Origin: Serratia rhizosphaerae
GTDB lineage: Bacteria > Pseudomonadota > Gammaproteobacteria > Enterobacterales > Enterobacteriaceae
Assembly (NCBI RefSeq): GCF_009817885.1
Contig: NZ_CP041764.1
Location: forward strand, 496,001-560,000
Reading direction: 5' to 3'
DNA length: 64,000 nt
Position numbers and translations under genes: made by a program. This document shows, one piece after another, positions 34,329 through 43,715 of this stretch. A model generated the notes under the pieces. The model made no database searches. It saw nothing but the letters and a program-made list of their open reading frames with translations, and was not told the origin of the DNA. Position 1 is the first letter of the stretch, and each line of letters opens with the position of its first letter.

Positions 34329-36092
34329 TTAATGAGTCTGTGTTTTTGCCGTATTTTCTTGCTCAAGTTCGCCGTTGACCGCCTGGGCATTCGGCTGCAC
34401 CGGCGATTTTTGCGCCTGTGAAAGCGCCTGAATCACCTGCTGAGTACCGCCAAAGGCATTAACCTGACCATTGGTCAGCAACAGCAGTTTATTGGTCATT
34501 GAGAGCAAATTGGTACGGTGGGTAATTAACACCACGGTGGTTTTCCGTTGATGAAGTGTCTGAATGGCGTGGTTAAGCGCGCGTTCCCCGACATCATCCA
34601 GGTTGGAGTTCGGCTCATCAAGCACCACTAATGAAGGCTCGCCATACAGCGCCCGCGCCAGGCCGATCCTTTGCTTCTGGCCGCCGGACAGCCCGGCGCC
34701 GCCATTGCCGATAATAGAGTCGTATCCTTTAGGGAAACGCAGAATCATGTCATGCACGCCGGCCAGCTTGGCAGCTTCCAGGACTTTCTCTGCATCCACC
34801 TCATTAAAACGGGCAATATTTTCCGCGATAGTGCCGGCAAACAGCTCGATATCCTGTGGCAGGTAGCCAATATGCGGCCCCAATTCATCTTTGTTCCACT
34901 GATATATATCAGCACCGTCCAGCCGCACAATGCCGGAAGAAACGGGCCAGATACCGACCAACAGACGCGCCAGCGTCGATTTTCCGGAAGCGCTCGGCCC
35001 GATGATGCCCAACACATCCCCTGCCTGCAGCGCAAAACTCACGTTATGCAACACCGCAGGCACCTGCGAGCCCGGCGGGGCCGCGGTGACGTTTTCTACG
35101 GACAGTTCACCAACCGGACGTGGTAATGACATTCCTTCACCGCGTTGCGGGTGGGCGTCCAACAGCTGCACCAACCGGTTATAGGAAAGCTTGGCCGAGC
35201 TGTAACTTTTCCAGACGTTAATCACCTGCTCAATCGGCGCCAGCGTCCGCCCCATCAGAATAGAGCCGGCAATCATCATGCCGGGAGTAATATGCCCGTC
35301 AATCGCCAGCCAGCCGCCCAGCCCCAGTACCAGAGACTGCAAGGAGAGACGAACAAACTTGGTGATCGAGGTGACCCGTGCCGAACGCTCGCTGGCAATA
35401 CGCTGATTATTCAGAAAACGCTGATGCAGGCCGAACCAACGACGCTTCAGGTTCGGTAACATCCCGAGCGCCTCAATCACCTCGGCGTTACGCAAGTTGG
35501 TGCTTGCCAGATTGCCGGACATGATCGACAGTTTGCTGGCTTCCCCCAACGGCTTGCGGGACAACACTTCGTTCATGACGGCCAACGCAATCAGCAGCAG
35601 CGAGCCAACCAGCGCAAACAAACCCAACCACGGATTAAAGAGGAAAATAACGAGGAGATAAATGGGGAACCAGGGAGCATCAAAGAAGGCGAAGAGCGCG
35701 CTGCCAGTGAGAAATTGGCGTACGGTGGTCAAATCATTCAACATTTGCCCGGCGTCCGAGGAGCCATTTTTCAGATTAGACTCGAACGCTGCGGTATAAA
35801 TTCGCGTATTCAGCTGCATATCCAACTGGCTGCCAATACGTATGACCACCATGCTGCGCACGTACTCCAGTAATGCCATTACGCCAAACATGGATAACAT
35901 AATCAGCGTCAGCATCAGCAACGTAATTTCGTTACGGGAAGGCAATGCGCGATCATAGACTTGCAGCATATAGATCGAAGGCACCAACATCAGTAAGTTG
36001 ATTAATGCAGTGAATATGCCAAGAGTCCAGAACACCTTGCTACGCGCACGTATTACAGCAGCTATCTCATTATAGGGTAACGTTGGGGTCAC
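34329..36092 (-). CDS. Type I secretion ABC transporter (PrtD/LipB-like permease-ATPase)
   Basis: A 587-residue inner-membrane exporter half-transporter. The membrane domain (about 20-300) has six segments. The ATPase has Walker A GPSASGKS (365-372), signature LSGGQ (468-472), Walker B LVVLDEP (488-494) and switch His525. It lacks an N-terminal C39 peptidase or HlyB-like domain, as expected for the PrtD/LipB class, which exports repeat-in-toxin proteins with an uncleaved C-terminal signal. The start is GTG at 36092 after AGAGGG. It leads a three-gene operon with its own 5' region. No candidate substrate gene is in the window. Confidence 0.88.
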   Translation of the reverse strand: MTPTLPYNEIAAVIRARSKVFWTLGIFTALINLLMLVPSIYMLQVYDRALPSRNEITLLMLTLIMLSMFGVMALLEYVRSMVVIRIGSQLDMQLNTRIYTAAFESNLKNGSSDAGQMLNDLTTVRQFLTGSALFAFFDAPWFPIYLLVIFLFNPWLGLFALVGSLLLIALAVMNEVLSRKPLGEASKLSIMSGNLASTNLRNAEVIEALGMLPNLKRRWFGLHQRFLNNQRIASERSARVTSITKFVRLSLQSLVLGLGGWLAIDGHITPGMMIAGSILMGRTLAPIEQVINVWKSYSSAKLSYNRLVQLLDAHPQRGEGMSLPRPVGELSVENVTAAPPGSQVPAVLHNVSFALQAGDVLGIIGPSASGKSTLARLLVGIWPVSSGIVRLDGADIYQWNKDELGPHIGYLPQDIELFAGTIAENIARFNEVDAEKVLEAAKLAGVHDMILRFPKGYDSIIGNGGAGLSGGQKQRIGLARALYGEPSLVVLDEPNSNLDDVGERALNHAIQTLHQRKTTVVLITHRTNLLSMTNKLLLLTNGQVNAFGGTQQVIQALSQAQKSPVQPNAQAVNGELEQENTAKTQTH

Positions 36093-36339
36093 ACTAATCC
36101 CTCTTACAAACTACGGTTATGGTTGGTAGTTTAACTGACGGCACTGCGTTACCCGGTTATAAAATAACCAGGCTACGCAGTGTGCAAGAACTGAGATTAA
36201 CTATGGTAGAGGGATCGGGATATGGCAAGGTTTCAGGAAGGAAAAATTTAAAAAATAAAGATTTACAACTTAATGATTAGTCTCAAAGGTAAAACTGGCG
36301 AATAAAAAAACAATTCCTAACTGTTTTAATCGAAAAAAG
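36093..36339 (-). promoter_or_regulatory. Promoter region of the type I secretion operon
   Basis: This AT-rich stretch lies between the terminator of the long polysaccharide operon and the ABC gene. It must hold the promoter of the secretion genes if the terminator is effective. I cannot name a convincing -35/-10 pair, and there is no gene here. Confidence 0.4.
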
Positions 36340-36370
36340 AATAAAAAATAGGCAGAGTAAAAACTCTGCC
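36340..36370 (-). terminator. Terminator at the end of the long minus-strand polysaccharide operon
   Basis: On the minus strand GGCAGAGT / ACTCTGCC (4-nt loop of T) is followed by TATTTTTTATTC. It lies 65 nt after the glycoside-hydrolase stop and separates that operon from the type I secretion genes. Confidence 0.88.
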
Positions 36371-36435
36371 TATCAAGGACTAACAGTAAAAAAAACTATT
36401 TTTGTAAACCATGAAAGAAAATAAAACCATATGGC

Positions 36436-37932
36436 TTATTTGTCGTTAGGCATCGGTGCATAACTCGCTGCCATCTGCGGTAGATTTGAAGAGAAATATT
36501 GCCCCTTCACCGTTTTCCAATCAGGCTTTTCATTGGTATAAATAGCTATCGGTTTATCATCCAGGCTGATGCCTTTCGAAATGTCCCCTTTCTTCTCCGT
36601 GTCAAGGTTCCAGTGTTCAATCGTCACATCGCCTTTAATACCGGCAACGGTGACCGGTTGAACCTTCGCATGCTTGGGTGGATTCTTCCACATCAAGATG
36701 GTGTATTTTTTGTCAGTATCGTTACGGTTCGATTGCAGCACGTAAGCTTCAACATCGGGTGCCGGATTAGCCATATACAGCAGATGTTTGCCTTTCATCG
36801 CGTCCACCGCCATTGCGTAGGCCAACAGACGGATTTTCGGCTGCCAGTCGTCATCAAACAAACCAAAATAATACAGTTTATTGTTGATATAGCGATCTTT
36901 AGCCAAGAAGTAATCGACGCGCTTCATATCATAAACATAGAAACCGCGAGCGAATAGTTTGATCAAATCATAAGGATTGGACTGATAACGTCCGGAGGAG
37001 TTGGTATCAAGCTGTTCTGTATCTAATAATGGCTTGCCTTTCACGCCATATTTCGCCATAACGGAACGCATATACCCCGGCAAATCATCTGCACCAAACA
37101 CAAAATGGTGCATAGAATACGCATCTGCGTATTTATCAATACCTAGCTTAAAGCTTTCATTGATAAAACGCCGGCCGCCACTCAAACCGCCTTTTATTGG
37201 CGAGCGCGCATAGGTCGCTGCAAAAGCCACCGTTTTAATATTTTGTCCGGACTTCTGTATCTGCTCCTTGAGCATTTTCATCTCTTTGACATACATGCCC
37301 GGCGTCGACTTCATCCACCATATGCTTGGTGCATCAACTTCATTACCCAACTCGGCATATTTAACGTTATAACCAGCCAGATGTTTTAACGTCACATCGA
37401 GATAATTTCTGTATTTCCCATAATATTTTGGATCCACGCCGGATAATTTATTATGCGCGACCGTGAACTGGGCCGGCGGGTAGCCAAACAGGAATAAATG
37501 GCTCATACCATACTTTTTCGCCATTTTGAGCTGGAAATCCACCTCGGTAAAATTGGTGGGGTTACCGTTTTTATCCGCCACCCGATGCCAGGCTGTTTCG
37601 GCACTGCGTAAGCTGTTCACACCGACGCGTGACAACAGTTCATATGCCTTTTCAATTTTTGCCCGATCGCCGGTCGATTTTACCGCCGGAATCTCCATCC
37701 CGTGCAGACCGAAATCAACACCATCATCCGCAGAAGCCTGGGAAAGCTTACGCTTCATCAACTTGTCGTACACATACTTCGATGAGCTATCGCTCAAGTC
37801 TTCACGGGTTTTTTTCATTTCCGTGTAATACATCGCCGTATCCGACGCAGCAAAGGCAGACGCCGAGTTCAGTGCTATAAATAGACAGGACAAGCTCAGC
37901 ACGTTCCTACCTGCAGTGGGGTACAATCTCAT
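36436..37932 (-). CDS. Secreted clan-A glycoside hydrolase (GH39/PslG-like), polysaccharide-linked
   Basis: A 498-residue protein with a signal peptide (MRLYPTAGRN... ending SASAFAA). A (beta/alpha)8 barrel follows, with likely acid/base Glu198 in ELGNEVDAP (the clan-A NE motif) and likely nucleophile Glu306 in LLDTEQLD. The two are 108 residues apart, much as in Pseudomonas PslG (GH39). A beta-rich C-terminal domain follows. It is the last gene of the operon, so it probably cleaves the polymer made by its neighbours in the periplasm during export or turnover. The exact family is an inference; I do not recognise a named orthologue. AGAGG precedes the ATG. Confidence 0.7.
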   Translation of the reverse strand: MRLYPTAGRNVLSLSCLFIALNSASAFAASDTAMYYTEMKKTREDLSDSSSKYVYDKLMKRKLSQASADDGVDFGLHGMEIPAVKSTGDRAKIEKAYELLSRVGVNSLRSAETAWHRVADKNGNPTNFTEVDFQLKMAKKYGMSHLFLFGYPPAQFTVAHNKLSGVDPKYYGKYRNYLDVTLKHLAGYNVKYAELGNEVDAPSIWWMKSTPGMYVKEMKMLKEQIQKSGQNIKTVAFAATYARSPIKGGLSGGRRFINESFKLGIDKYADAYSMHHFVFGADDLPGYMRSVMAKYGVKGKPLLDTEQLDTNSSGRYQSNPYDLIKLFARGFYVYDMKRVDYFLAKDRYINNKLYYFGLFDDDWQPKIRLLAYAMAVDAMKGKHLLYMANPAPDVEAYVLQSNRNDTDKKYTILMWKNPPKHAKVQPVTVAGIKGDVTIEHWNLDTEKKGDISKGISLDDKPIAIYTNEKPDWKTVKGQYFSSNLPQMAASYAPMPNDK

Positions 37933-38058
37933 ATCACCTCTCCGAAAATTTGTTTACCGTAATCAAAGCACTCCCCCAAAGGTCCATCACGTTGAAAATG
38001 TCCATATCTTAAATGGCCCCGATAGCGAAACCGTCATCGAGGCCACTCCGTTCAGCAT

Positions 38059-39048
38059 TTAAGCATAGATAATTCTATTTATTCGGCGCTTGACGAACGC
38101 TGTCAGCCTGTAGAGGCGCGGGCAGGTATCCGCCAACGTCACAGCCAGCGATTTGTTCCGTCTTTTCAACTCATGAAACTGTTTTGCAACATCGGCGCTC
38201 AATGTCACCTTGTCATTTTTGACAATGTTAAGAATTGAGATAATGTTGATGGAAATCCGATCGCCGAGATGTTTACGGTTTTTGGCATCGCCGGCATTGT
38301 CCCTCAGTTGTTCCAACGCTTTAATCCCTGCAATATACCCAACGACGTTACGCTCACCGCGGTTGGTTTGCATGATTGAACCGGCACGGACTCTGCGTTT
38401 GAACAAGATAGCGCGGGAAACGGCAATTTTTCCGGCCTTAAAGAATAAGCGTGGCGTAAACTCTTCATCTTCATGGATGATCGGTTTAAACCAAATGTTA
38501 TTCTCCGTAATCAGGTTAGAGCGGAAAACATACATCCAGGCGTTAGGATAAAAAGATCCATAGCCGGACAGGGTATTGAACGCCGAAATCGCATCGGGGA
38601 ATATTCTGTCCATTTTCCGGTTATAAAACGGTAGCGGCTGCTGCACCGTCGGCGTGGTGTCAAAAAATGAGTCGGCCGAGAAACAGAAGATGTCCAGGTC
38701 GGGATGGCTGCGATAGGTATTTAAAAAGGTTTCCAACAGCGTTGGCACCGCAACATCATCCGAATCAAAGTAATAGGTGAACTCTCCGGTGACGTGGCGG
38801 CTGCCTTCATTACGCGCCTCGCCCAGTCCATGGTTGGTGGTATGAACAATTTTGACGTTATCAAGGTGACCGTACAGTTCATCCAGCAACTCTCCCGAGC
38901 CATCGGTAGAGCCGTCATCGATAATGATCACTTCATACGGCGTGATGGTCTGCGCCAGAATGGAATCCACCGCTTCCTGCACGTATTTTTTGACGTTATA
39001 TACCGGTATAACGACGGAGATTTTAACCAGATCGTTCGTTATCGTCAT
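38059..39048 (-). CDS. Glycosyltransferase family 2
   Basis: A 329-residue GT-A enzyme. It opens KISVVIPVYNVKKYVQEAVDSIL, has the aspartates IIDDGSTDGS and the DXD block YYFDSDDVAVP, and a helical C-terminal half ending in a basic tail (FVKRRINRIIYA). It adds a sugar to the exopolysaccharide repeat unit; donor unknown. Its start overlaps the pyruvyl-transferase stop (ATGA), so the two are translationally coupled. Confidence 0.84.
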   Translation of the reverse strand: MTITNDLVKISVVIPVYNVKKYVQEAVDSILAQTITPYEVIIIDDGSTDGSGELLDELYGHLDNVKIVHTTNHGLGEARNEGSRHVTGEFTYYFDSDDVAVPTLLETFLNTYRSHPDLDIFCFSADSFFDTTPTVQQPLPFYNRKMDRIFPDAISAFNTLSGYGSFYPNAWMYVFRSNLITENNIWFKPIIHEDEEFTPRLFFKAGKIAVSRAILFKRRVRAGSIMQTNRGERNVVGYIAGIKALEQLRDNAGDAKNRKHLGDRISINIISILNIVKNDKVTLSADVAKQFHELKRRNKSLAVTLADTCPRLYRLTAFVKRRINRIIYA

Positions 39049-40010
39049 AATTTAACCAACTCACAGCCAGGCACGCCTTTGGTCCAGGATTCATAGTACC
39101 CCGAGTTCTTGCCGTAGGAGTTATCAATCAGCTGAGTATTCATCTTCAGCAGGCAACACAAGATATGGCCGTGCATACGTGAGGTAATCACCGAGTCGTG
39201 CGACATAAAGCGTTGGTTGACGCGATCCACCAACTTATCGGTATATTGATACCACATGGTGTTGGTCGGGAATAAATTGCCCGGGATCTTACGGTTCAGC
39301 TTTTCAAACAGGTGCATAAACTTCATAAAACGGCGATCGGCATCGGTGCAGATATCGTGCCAGTCGACAAAGTTGTTAGGATCGGCTTCTGCACCCAGTG
39401 CGGACAAATCCGTCTTTTCGATATCGCGGCGAATCATCCACATCGCCTTTTGCTTGATATCACCGCTTTTCTGCTGCGGGAAAACGTTCCACAGCGATTG
39501 CGCCATATCAGGGCAAAGGAAGACGTTGTCGCAAAAATGCTCTTTCAGAATCGCTTCACTGTTGGTATCGCGACAGAAGATGGTCAGATTTGGATGCTGT
39601 TTAAAGATTGCGCCGGATTTAAGCAGGTTAGCTTTGTCTTTAAAGTGGACGGTTTGCGGTAAGATCACTACCTGATTGTTTCTGTACTTTTTCACCACGG
39701 CTTCACGCAACCGCTGATGAGCCGGATAAAGATCGCCAAAGTTGCCGCCGCCGTGCAGTACAATCACCACATGCTCAGGAATTGAGTCGGTTTTCTCGAC
39801 AAAATTCATACTGGTATGGTCAGAATGGCGCGTGATGACCTTATAGTCATTTTCCTTGAAGAACTGTTCTGCGCCTTTAAGGATTAATAAGTCACCAACG
39901 TTCAAATGCAATGGATAGTCTAGATAAATAATTTCGCTACCGCGAGGAACCACCTTCTCAATAACAGACAAATTGTCTTTCAAAACTTGCATTCTTTCCA
40001 TCTTTAGCAT
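39045..40010 (-). CDS. Polysaccharide pyruvyl transferase family protein
   Basis: A 321-residue enzyme of the CsaB/ExoV/EpsO family, which moves pyruvate from phosphoenolpyruvate onto a sugar of the repeat unit as a ketal and so adds negative charge. Family blocks seen are LNVGDLLILKGAEQFF, VIVLHGGGNFGDLYPAHQRLRE, LPQTVHFKD, LCPDMAQSLW and, near the C-terminus, VITSRMHGHILCCLL. The ATG at 40010 overlaps the flippase stop by seven bases; an internal ATG four codons later is possible. Confidence 0.85.
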   Translation of the reverse strand: MLKMERMQVLKDNLSVIEKVVPRGSEIIYLDYPLHLNVGDLLILKGAEQFFKENDYKVITRHSDHTSMNFVEKTDSIPEHVVIVLHGGGNFGDLYPAHQRLREAVVKKYRNNQVVILPQTVHFKDKANLLKSGAIFKQHPNLTIFCRDTNSEAILKEHFCDNVFLCPDMAQSLWNVFPQQKSGDIKQKAMWMIRRDIEKTDLSALGAEADPNNFVDWHDICTDADRRFMKFMHLFEKLNRKIPGNLFPTNTMWYQYTDKLVDRVNQRFMSHDSVITSRMHGHILCCLLKMNTQLIDNSYGKNSGYYESWTKGVPGCELVKL

Positions 40011-41485
40011 TCCACTCTAAATATTTTACGTAATTTTTCGCTTTTGATCAGTTGTAACTTCACCTCATTAATTAGCGGTGCTTTACTGAAATAAATGACC
40101 ATAGCAAAAGCAAAAAGACCAAACAGTATTTGCGAAAATAACGTTACAGCCGTTGATACTGTCTCAGGCATAAAGTAGCCAATACACCAACTTACCACCA
40201 CCGTTGGTATGGTTAATTTAAACGGCAACCATAAACTATTAATATATTGGCGATAACTTTCTCCAAGCACTGGTTTTATCAGGATAAAATAACTCAGGTA
40301 GGTATTGATGGCTTGTACGGCCAGGAATGCCAAGGCGACGCCAATCGCCCCGCCGAGCTTAACACCAAGCATCATACTAGGAATAAAGAGTAACGTTTTA
40401 AATACGTTAAACTTAAAGCTGATATCAACGCGCGCTTTCGCCATCAGCAACGAACCAATCGGGTTGCCAATGGAGCGCAGCAGGCCGACGATGCACAAAA
40501 CTTGCAATATCGGCGTAATAAACTCCCAACGTTCGCCGAAGACAAACAGTACAAAATTATGTGAAACCACCATCAACCCCAGCAGTGCTGGGAAATTAAT
40601 AATCCCGACAAGGGAAAGCAGTTTATAGAATGAGTCCTTGAGTTTAGCGCTATCATCCTGAATTTTGGCGAAAGCCGGGAACAATACTCGCGTGATAATC
40701 GGGTTCAGCTTGGTTGGCGGCATCACGGCGACGTTATAGGCCAGATTATAACCACCGGTAACAATCGTCCCCAGACTCCGCGCCAGAATAGCCGTCGACA
40801 CGTTGGTATTAACAAAGTTCACCAGGCTGTCTGCAGTTAAATAAGCGCCGAATTTAACGTTGGATTTAATCTCAGAAAATGCAAAGCGCATGCTGGGACG
40901 ATAAATTTTTCTCCCGGCATAGGCAAACAACAGGGTTCTGACAGAGGCATTAATCAAATAGCCGTATATCGCCACGATGGCGAACGGATAGAAGGTAGCA
41001 AGCACCAGCGTTGCCACGAACCCCAACAGATAAGAGAACGACTCGATCTTACCAATACTGGCAAAGTTAAGCTCTTTTTGCATCAGGGCGCGGAACTGCT
41101 GCCCATGGGGAATCAGCAAAAAGGCGATAGAGATGAGTTGCACCAGCGGCTCCAGGCCTGGCGCATGGAGCGCATTGGCAATCACGCCGCTCAAGACAAA
41201 CGTCGCCGCGCTTACCGTAAAACCGATGCCCACATTCAACCAATACAGCGTGGTAAGCTGGGTATTGGTAATGTCCTTTTTCTGGACAATTGAGTTAGAG
41301 ATCCCGAAATCGGAAATGGTATCAGCCAAAGCAATAACAACCATCGCGATGGTTAATAAACCAAATTCGCTGCGGTCAATCATCCGCGACAGCAACGTCA
41401 TCTGCAAAAAGCTCAGACCGATAATAATTACCGTTGAAATGGCGGACCACTTAGCCCCTCGGACCGTTTTCTCGCGTAGACTCAT
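40004..41485 (-). CDS. WzxC-like exopolysaccharide repeat-unit flippase
   Basis: A 493-residue membrane protein of the MOP superfamily with twelve or more hydrophobic segments. It resembles colanic-acid WzxC and amylovoran AmsL by its N-terminus (SLREKTVRGAKWSAISTVIII), the block DFGISNSIVQKKDIT and the central FPAFAKIQDD. It should flip the undecaprenyl-linked repeat unit made by the neighbouring transferases. It is the second flippase in the locus. A 198-bp gap with a perfect palindrome precedes it. Confidence 0.86.
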   Translation of the reverse strand: MSLREKTVRGAKWSAISTVIIIGLSFLQMTLLSRMIDRSEFGLLTIAMVVIALADTISDFGISNSIVQKKDITNTQLTTLYWLNVGIGFTVSAATFVLSGVIANALHAPGLEPLVQLISIAFLLIPHGQQFRALMQKELNFASIGKIESFSYLLGFVATLVLATFYPFAIVAIYGYLINASVRTLLFAYAGRKIYRPSMRFAFSEIKSNVKFGAYLTADSLVNFVNTNVSTAILARSLGTIVTGGYNLAYNVAVMPPTKLNPIITRVLFPAFAKIQDDSAKLKDSFYKLLSLVGIINFPALLGLMVVSHNFVLFVFGERWEFITPILQVLCIVGLLRSIGNPIGSLLMAKARVDISFKFNVFKTLLFIPSMMLGVKLGGAIGVALAFLAVQAINTYLSYFILIKPVLGESYRQYINSLWLPFKLTIPTVVVSWCIGYFMPETVSTAVTLFSQILFGLFAFAMVIYFSKAPLINEVKLQLIKSEKLRKIFRVEC

Positions 41486-41514
41486 AGTGATTTTATGACC
41501 TGTAATATTCCCAT

Positions 41515-41543
41515 CTTGAATTTACGCTGAACGTAAATTCAAG
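41515..41543. repeat. Perfect palindrome inside the polysaccharide operon
   Basis: CTTGAATTTACG and CGTAAATTCAAG are perfect 12-bp arms with a 5-nt loop, lying 30 nt before the WzxC-like gene. There is no T run on the minus strand, so it may be a partial attenuator, an RNA-stability element or a binding site. Confidence 0.6.
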
Positions 41544-41683
41544 AGCGATTTCCTTGCGATTATTTCAATAAATAATCTTGGCATAAACAAAATAGCCTTG
41601 TCATGGATATGTATGGTCATATCACAGCTACAGCGCTAAGCATAAGCTGCCAAGGTTATCAAACATGATATCAATGGATTTAT

Positions 41684-42517
41684 TTATTTTTTCTCAACAA
41701 ATTTAACCCAGGCAAGTTTAGTCAATGCATACGGCAATGCCCGCCATTTATAGCGCCAGGCGACGTCAACATCATTAATGGCCGAATGCCAACGCGCCCA
41801 GTAAGGCACATCCTTACGCTCGCCGTTCCATCCACGACAGTGATAAGCCGTTACATCGTTGTAAACGGACACGCCCCATCCCTGCCGTTTCAAACGCAGA
41901 GACAGTTCAATATCCTCTTTATACATATAGTAGGAACTTTCAAAGCCGACCTTGTCCTGCTTATCACGACACTGCAACAGTGCCGGCACGCGCAGCAGCA
42001 TAAATGCGCCGCATACCGCATCAACCGCCGTAGGTTGCTTATCCAATGCCGACACCGGCTGATTGGCGTCGATGTCATACCAACGTCCAACCGGACTACA
42101 GGCAATGCCTACGGAGTCAAAAATTGGCAGCGGCTTTTTCTCATCGATATTAAAGCGGATCAACGGTACGGAAAATAATCCCACTTTTTCCTGCTCTTTC
42201 GTCGCAGCAAAGGATAAAAGACGATCCAGGTTTTCCCCTTCAATATGGGCATCGGGATTAAGCAGCAGTACCCAGTCATAAGACGCAGCATCAAACATGG
42301 CCTGATTGTTTCCGGCCACAAACCCCACATTGTTGGTTTTTACCACATCCAGCCGGTGCTTACTCTGTATTGCATCCAGATAATCACTGTTGGTTGAGCC
42401 TGAATCAATAATTCTAACTACGATGTCATTTTGTGATGACTCTAACCCGTCCAGCACCCACTGAATATGTTTTTGGCTGTTGTAGGTGACGATCACCACC
42501 AAACATTTCTGCGACAT
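41684..42517 (-). CDS. Glycosyltransferase family 2, rhamnosyltransferase-like (WbbL type)
   Basis: A 277-residue GT-A enzyme. It starts CLVVIVTYNSQKHIQWVLDGL. The region NNVGFVAGNNQAM and the metal-binding LLLNPDAHIEGENL are the pattern of dTDP-rhamnosyltransferases of the WbbL group. YMYKEDIELSLRLKRQGW carries the acceptor-side catalytic acid. With rfbBACD in the same operon, L-rhamnose is the likely donor. Confidence 0.8.
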   Translation of the reverse strand: MSQKCLVVIVTYNSQKHIQWVLDGLESSQNDIVVRIIDSGSTNSDYLDAIQSKHRLDVVKTNNVGFVAGNNQAMFDAASYDWVLLLNPDAHIEGENLDRLLSFAATKEQEKVGLFSVPLIRFNIDEKKPLPIFDSVGIACSPVGRWYDIDANQPVSALDKQPTAVDAVCGAFMLLRVPALLQCRDKQDKVGFESSYYMYKEDIELSLRLKRQGWGVSVYNDVTAYHCRGWNGERKDVPYWARWHSAINDVDVAWRYKWRALPYALTKLAWVKFVEKK

Positions 42518-42659
42518 TTTTACACCTTAAAACTTAGATTATATTTATCAGAGCAAGGATGAAATCATGAGATAGCGCCGCGCGGCATTCACTGTTCGCC
42601 GCACAGACCAAATCCATGTTCAAATTTTTTACTCAGAGACAAACATCTCATGCTCAGGA

Positions 42660-43556
42660 TTATGATTTAATCAATCCAAGATTCAAATTCATCTTATTAA
42701 GAAGATATTTTACAATATATTTTGGCGCTGTTTTCTTCACCGTCCAGTAGAGGCTTTCAGAAAGTGATGCGCTTTTGTCACTGGACGCCACAATAAATTT
42801 CATAAACTTGGCATCATCACCGACATAGATATTCTGATTGCGCTGCAGCAAATCGTTCAGTGCGCTGCTCAATGGATAGCTCTTGGATACCCGCTGCTCA
42901 TTTTTGGCATGGTCATGGTGCATCAAGTATTTGTACTCAGGGAAACGCTTGAACGGACCGTGGGAGAACGCCAGTCTCAACCAGGTATCCCAATCCTGCA
43001 AGCGACGTACCCGCGTATCAAAACCGCCGATATCCTGCAAATTCTTGGTTAATGTGAAGATTTGGTTTGACGCGATATTATCGAAAAGCAACGCACGGTA
43101 ATCCGCAACCAGAGGCTCATCCTGTTTGTAATAAATATTGTGCGAGCCGTCTGAATACACCTCTTTAAAGTTACAGCACAGGAACGAATATCGATCATCC
43201 CAGTTTTTCACCAGAAATGAGATACGATCCGGAGTAAACTCATCGTCGTCATCCAGGCCGGCAATAAATTTACCGGTCGCGGTAAAAATGCCAAGATTCC
43301 TGGTGGCGCAGGCACCCATATTCTTTTCATTACGCAAATAGTGAACGCGTTCGTCTTTCGCGCACAATTCCGCCATATAGTCTGCGGTGCCATCAACAGA
43401 GGCGTCATCACAGACCAGCACTTCGATATTAGGATAGTCCTGATTCAAGACGGATTGAACCGCTCGTTTCAACCGGTCAACACGATTGCAGGTTGAGATA
43501 TAAATACTGACCTTAGGCAACGCATTCTGGTCAATAACACCTGATTCAGCAGTCAT
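42660..43556 (-). CDS. Glycosyltransferase family 2
   Basis: A 298-residue GT-A enzyme with the ATG at 43556, chosen because AGAGG lies just upstream; the frame runs open to 43643 without a ribosome-binding site. It has VSIYISTCNRVDRLKRAVQSVL, VCDDASVDGTADYM, the metal motif GLDDDDEFTPDRI and RRLQDWDTWLRLA. The sugar it transfers is unknown. Confidence 0.83.
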   Translation of the reverse strand: MTAESGVIDQNALPKVSIYISTCNRVDRLKRAVQSVLNQDYPNIEVLVCDDASVDGTADYMAELCAKDERVHYLRNEKNMGACATRNLGIFTATGKFIAGLDDDDEFTPDRISFLVKNWDDRYSFLCCNFKEVYSDGSHNIYYKQDEPLVADYRALLFDNIASNQIFTLTKNLQDIGGFDTRVRRLQDWDTWLRLAFSHGPFKRFPEYKYLMHHDHAKNEQRVSKSYPLSSALNDLLQRNQNIYVGDDAKFMKFIVASSDKSASLSESLYWTVKKTAPKYIVKYLLNKMNLNLGLIKS

Positions 43557-43715
43557 AGTACCTCTAAATATTCCTAATTCATTCGGACATGGCCTGTTTA
43601 TAAAAACAGACGATATTGAGCAGCGCATAAACAAAGCCAACATGCGCAGCCCAACATCCCCTGGCCATCAGTCCGGCCAGGGTTCGGTCATGTTTATAAA
43701 AATATTTTACCCAGA

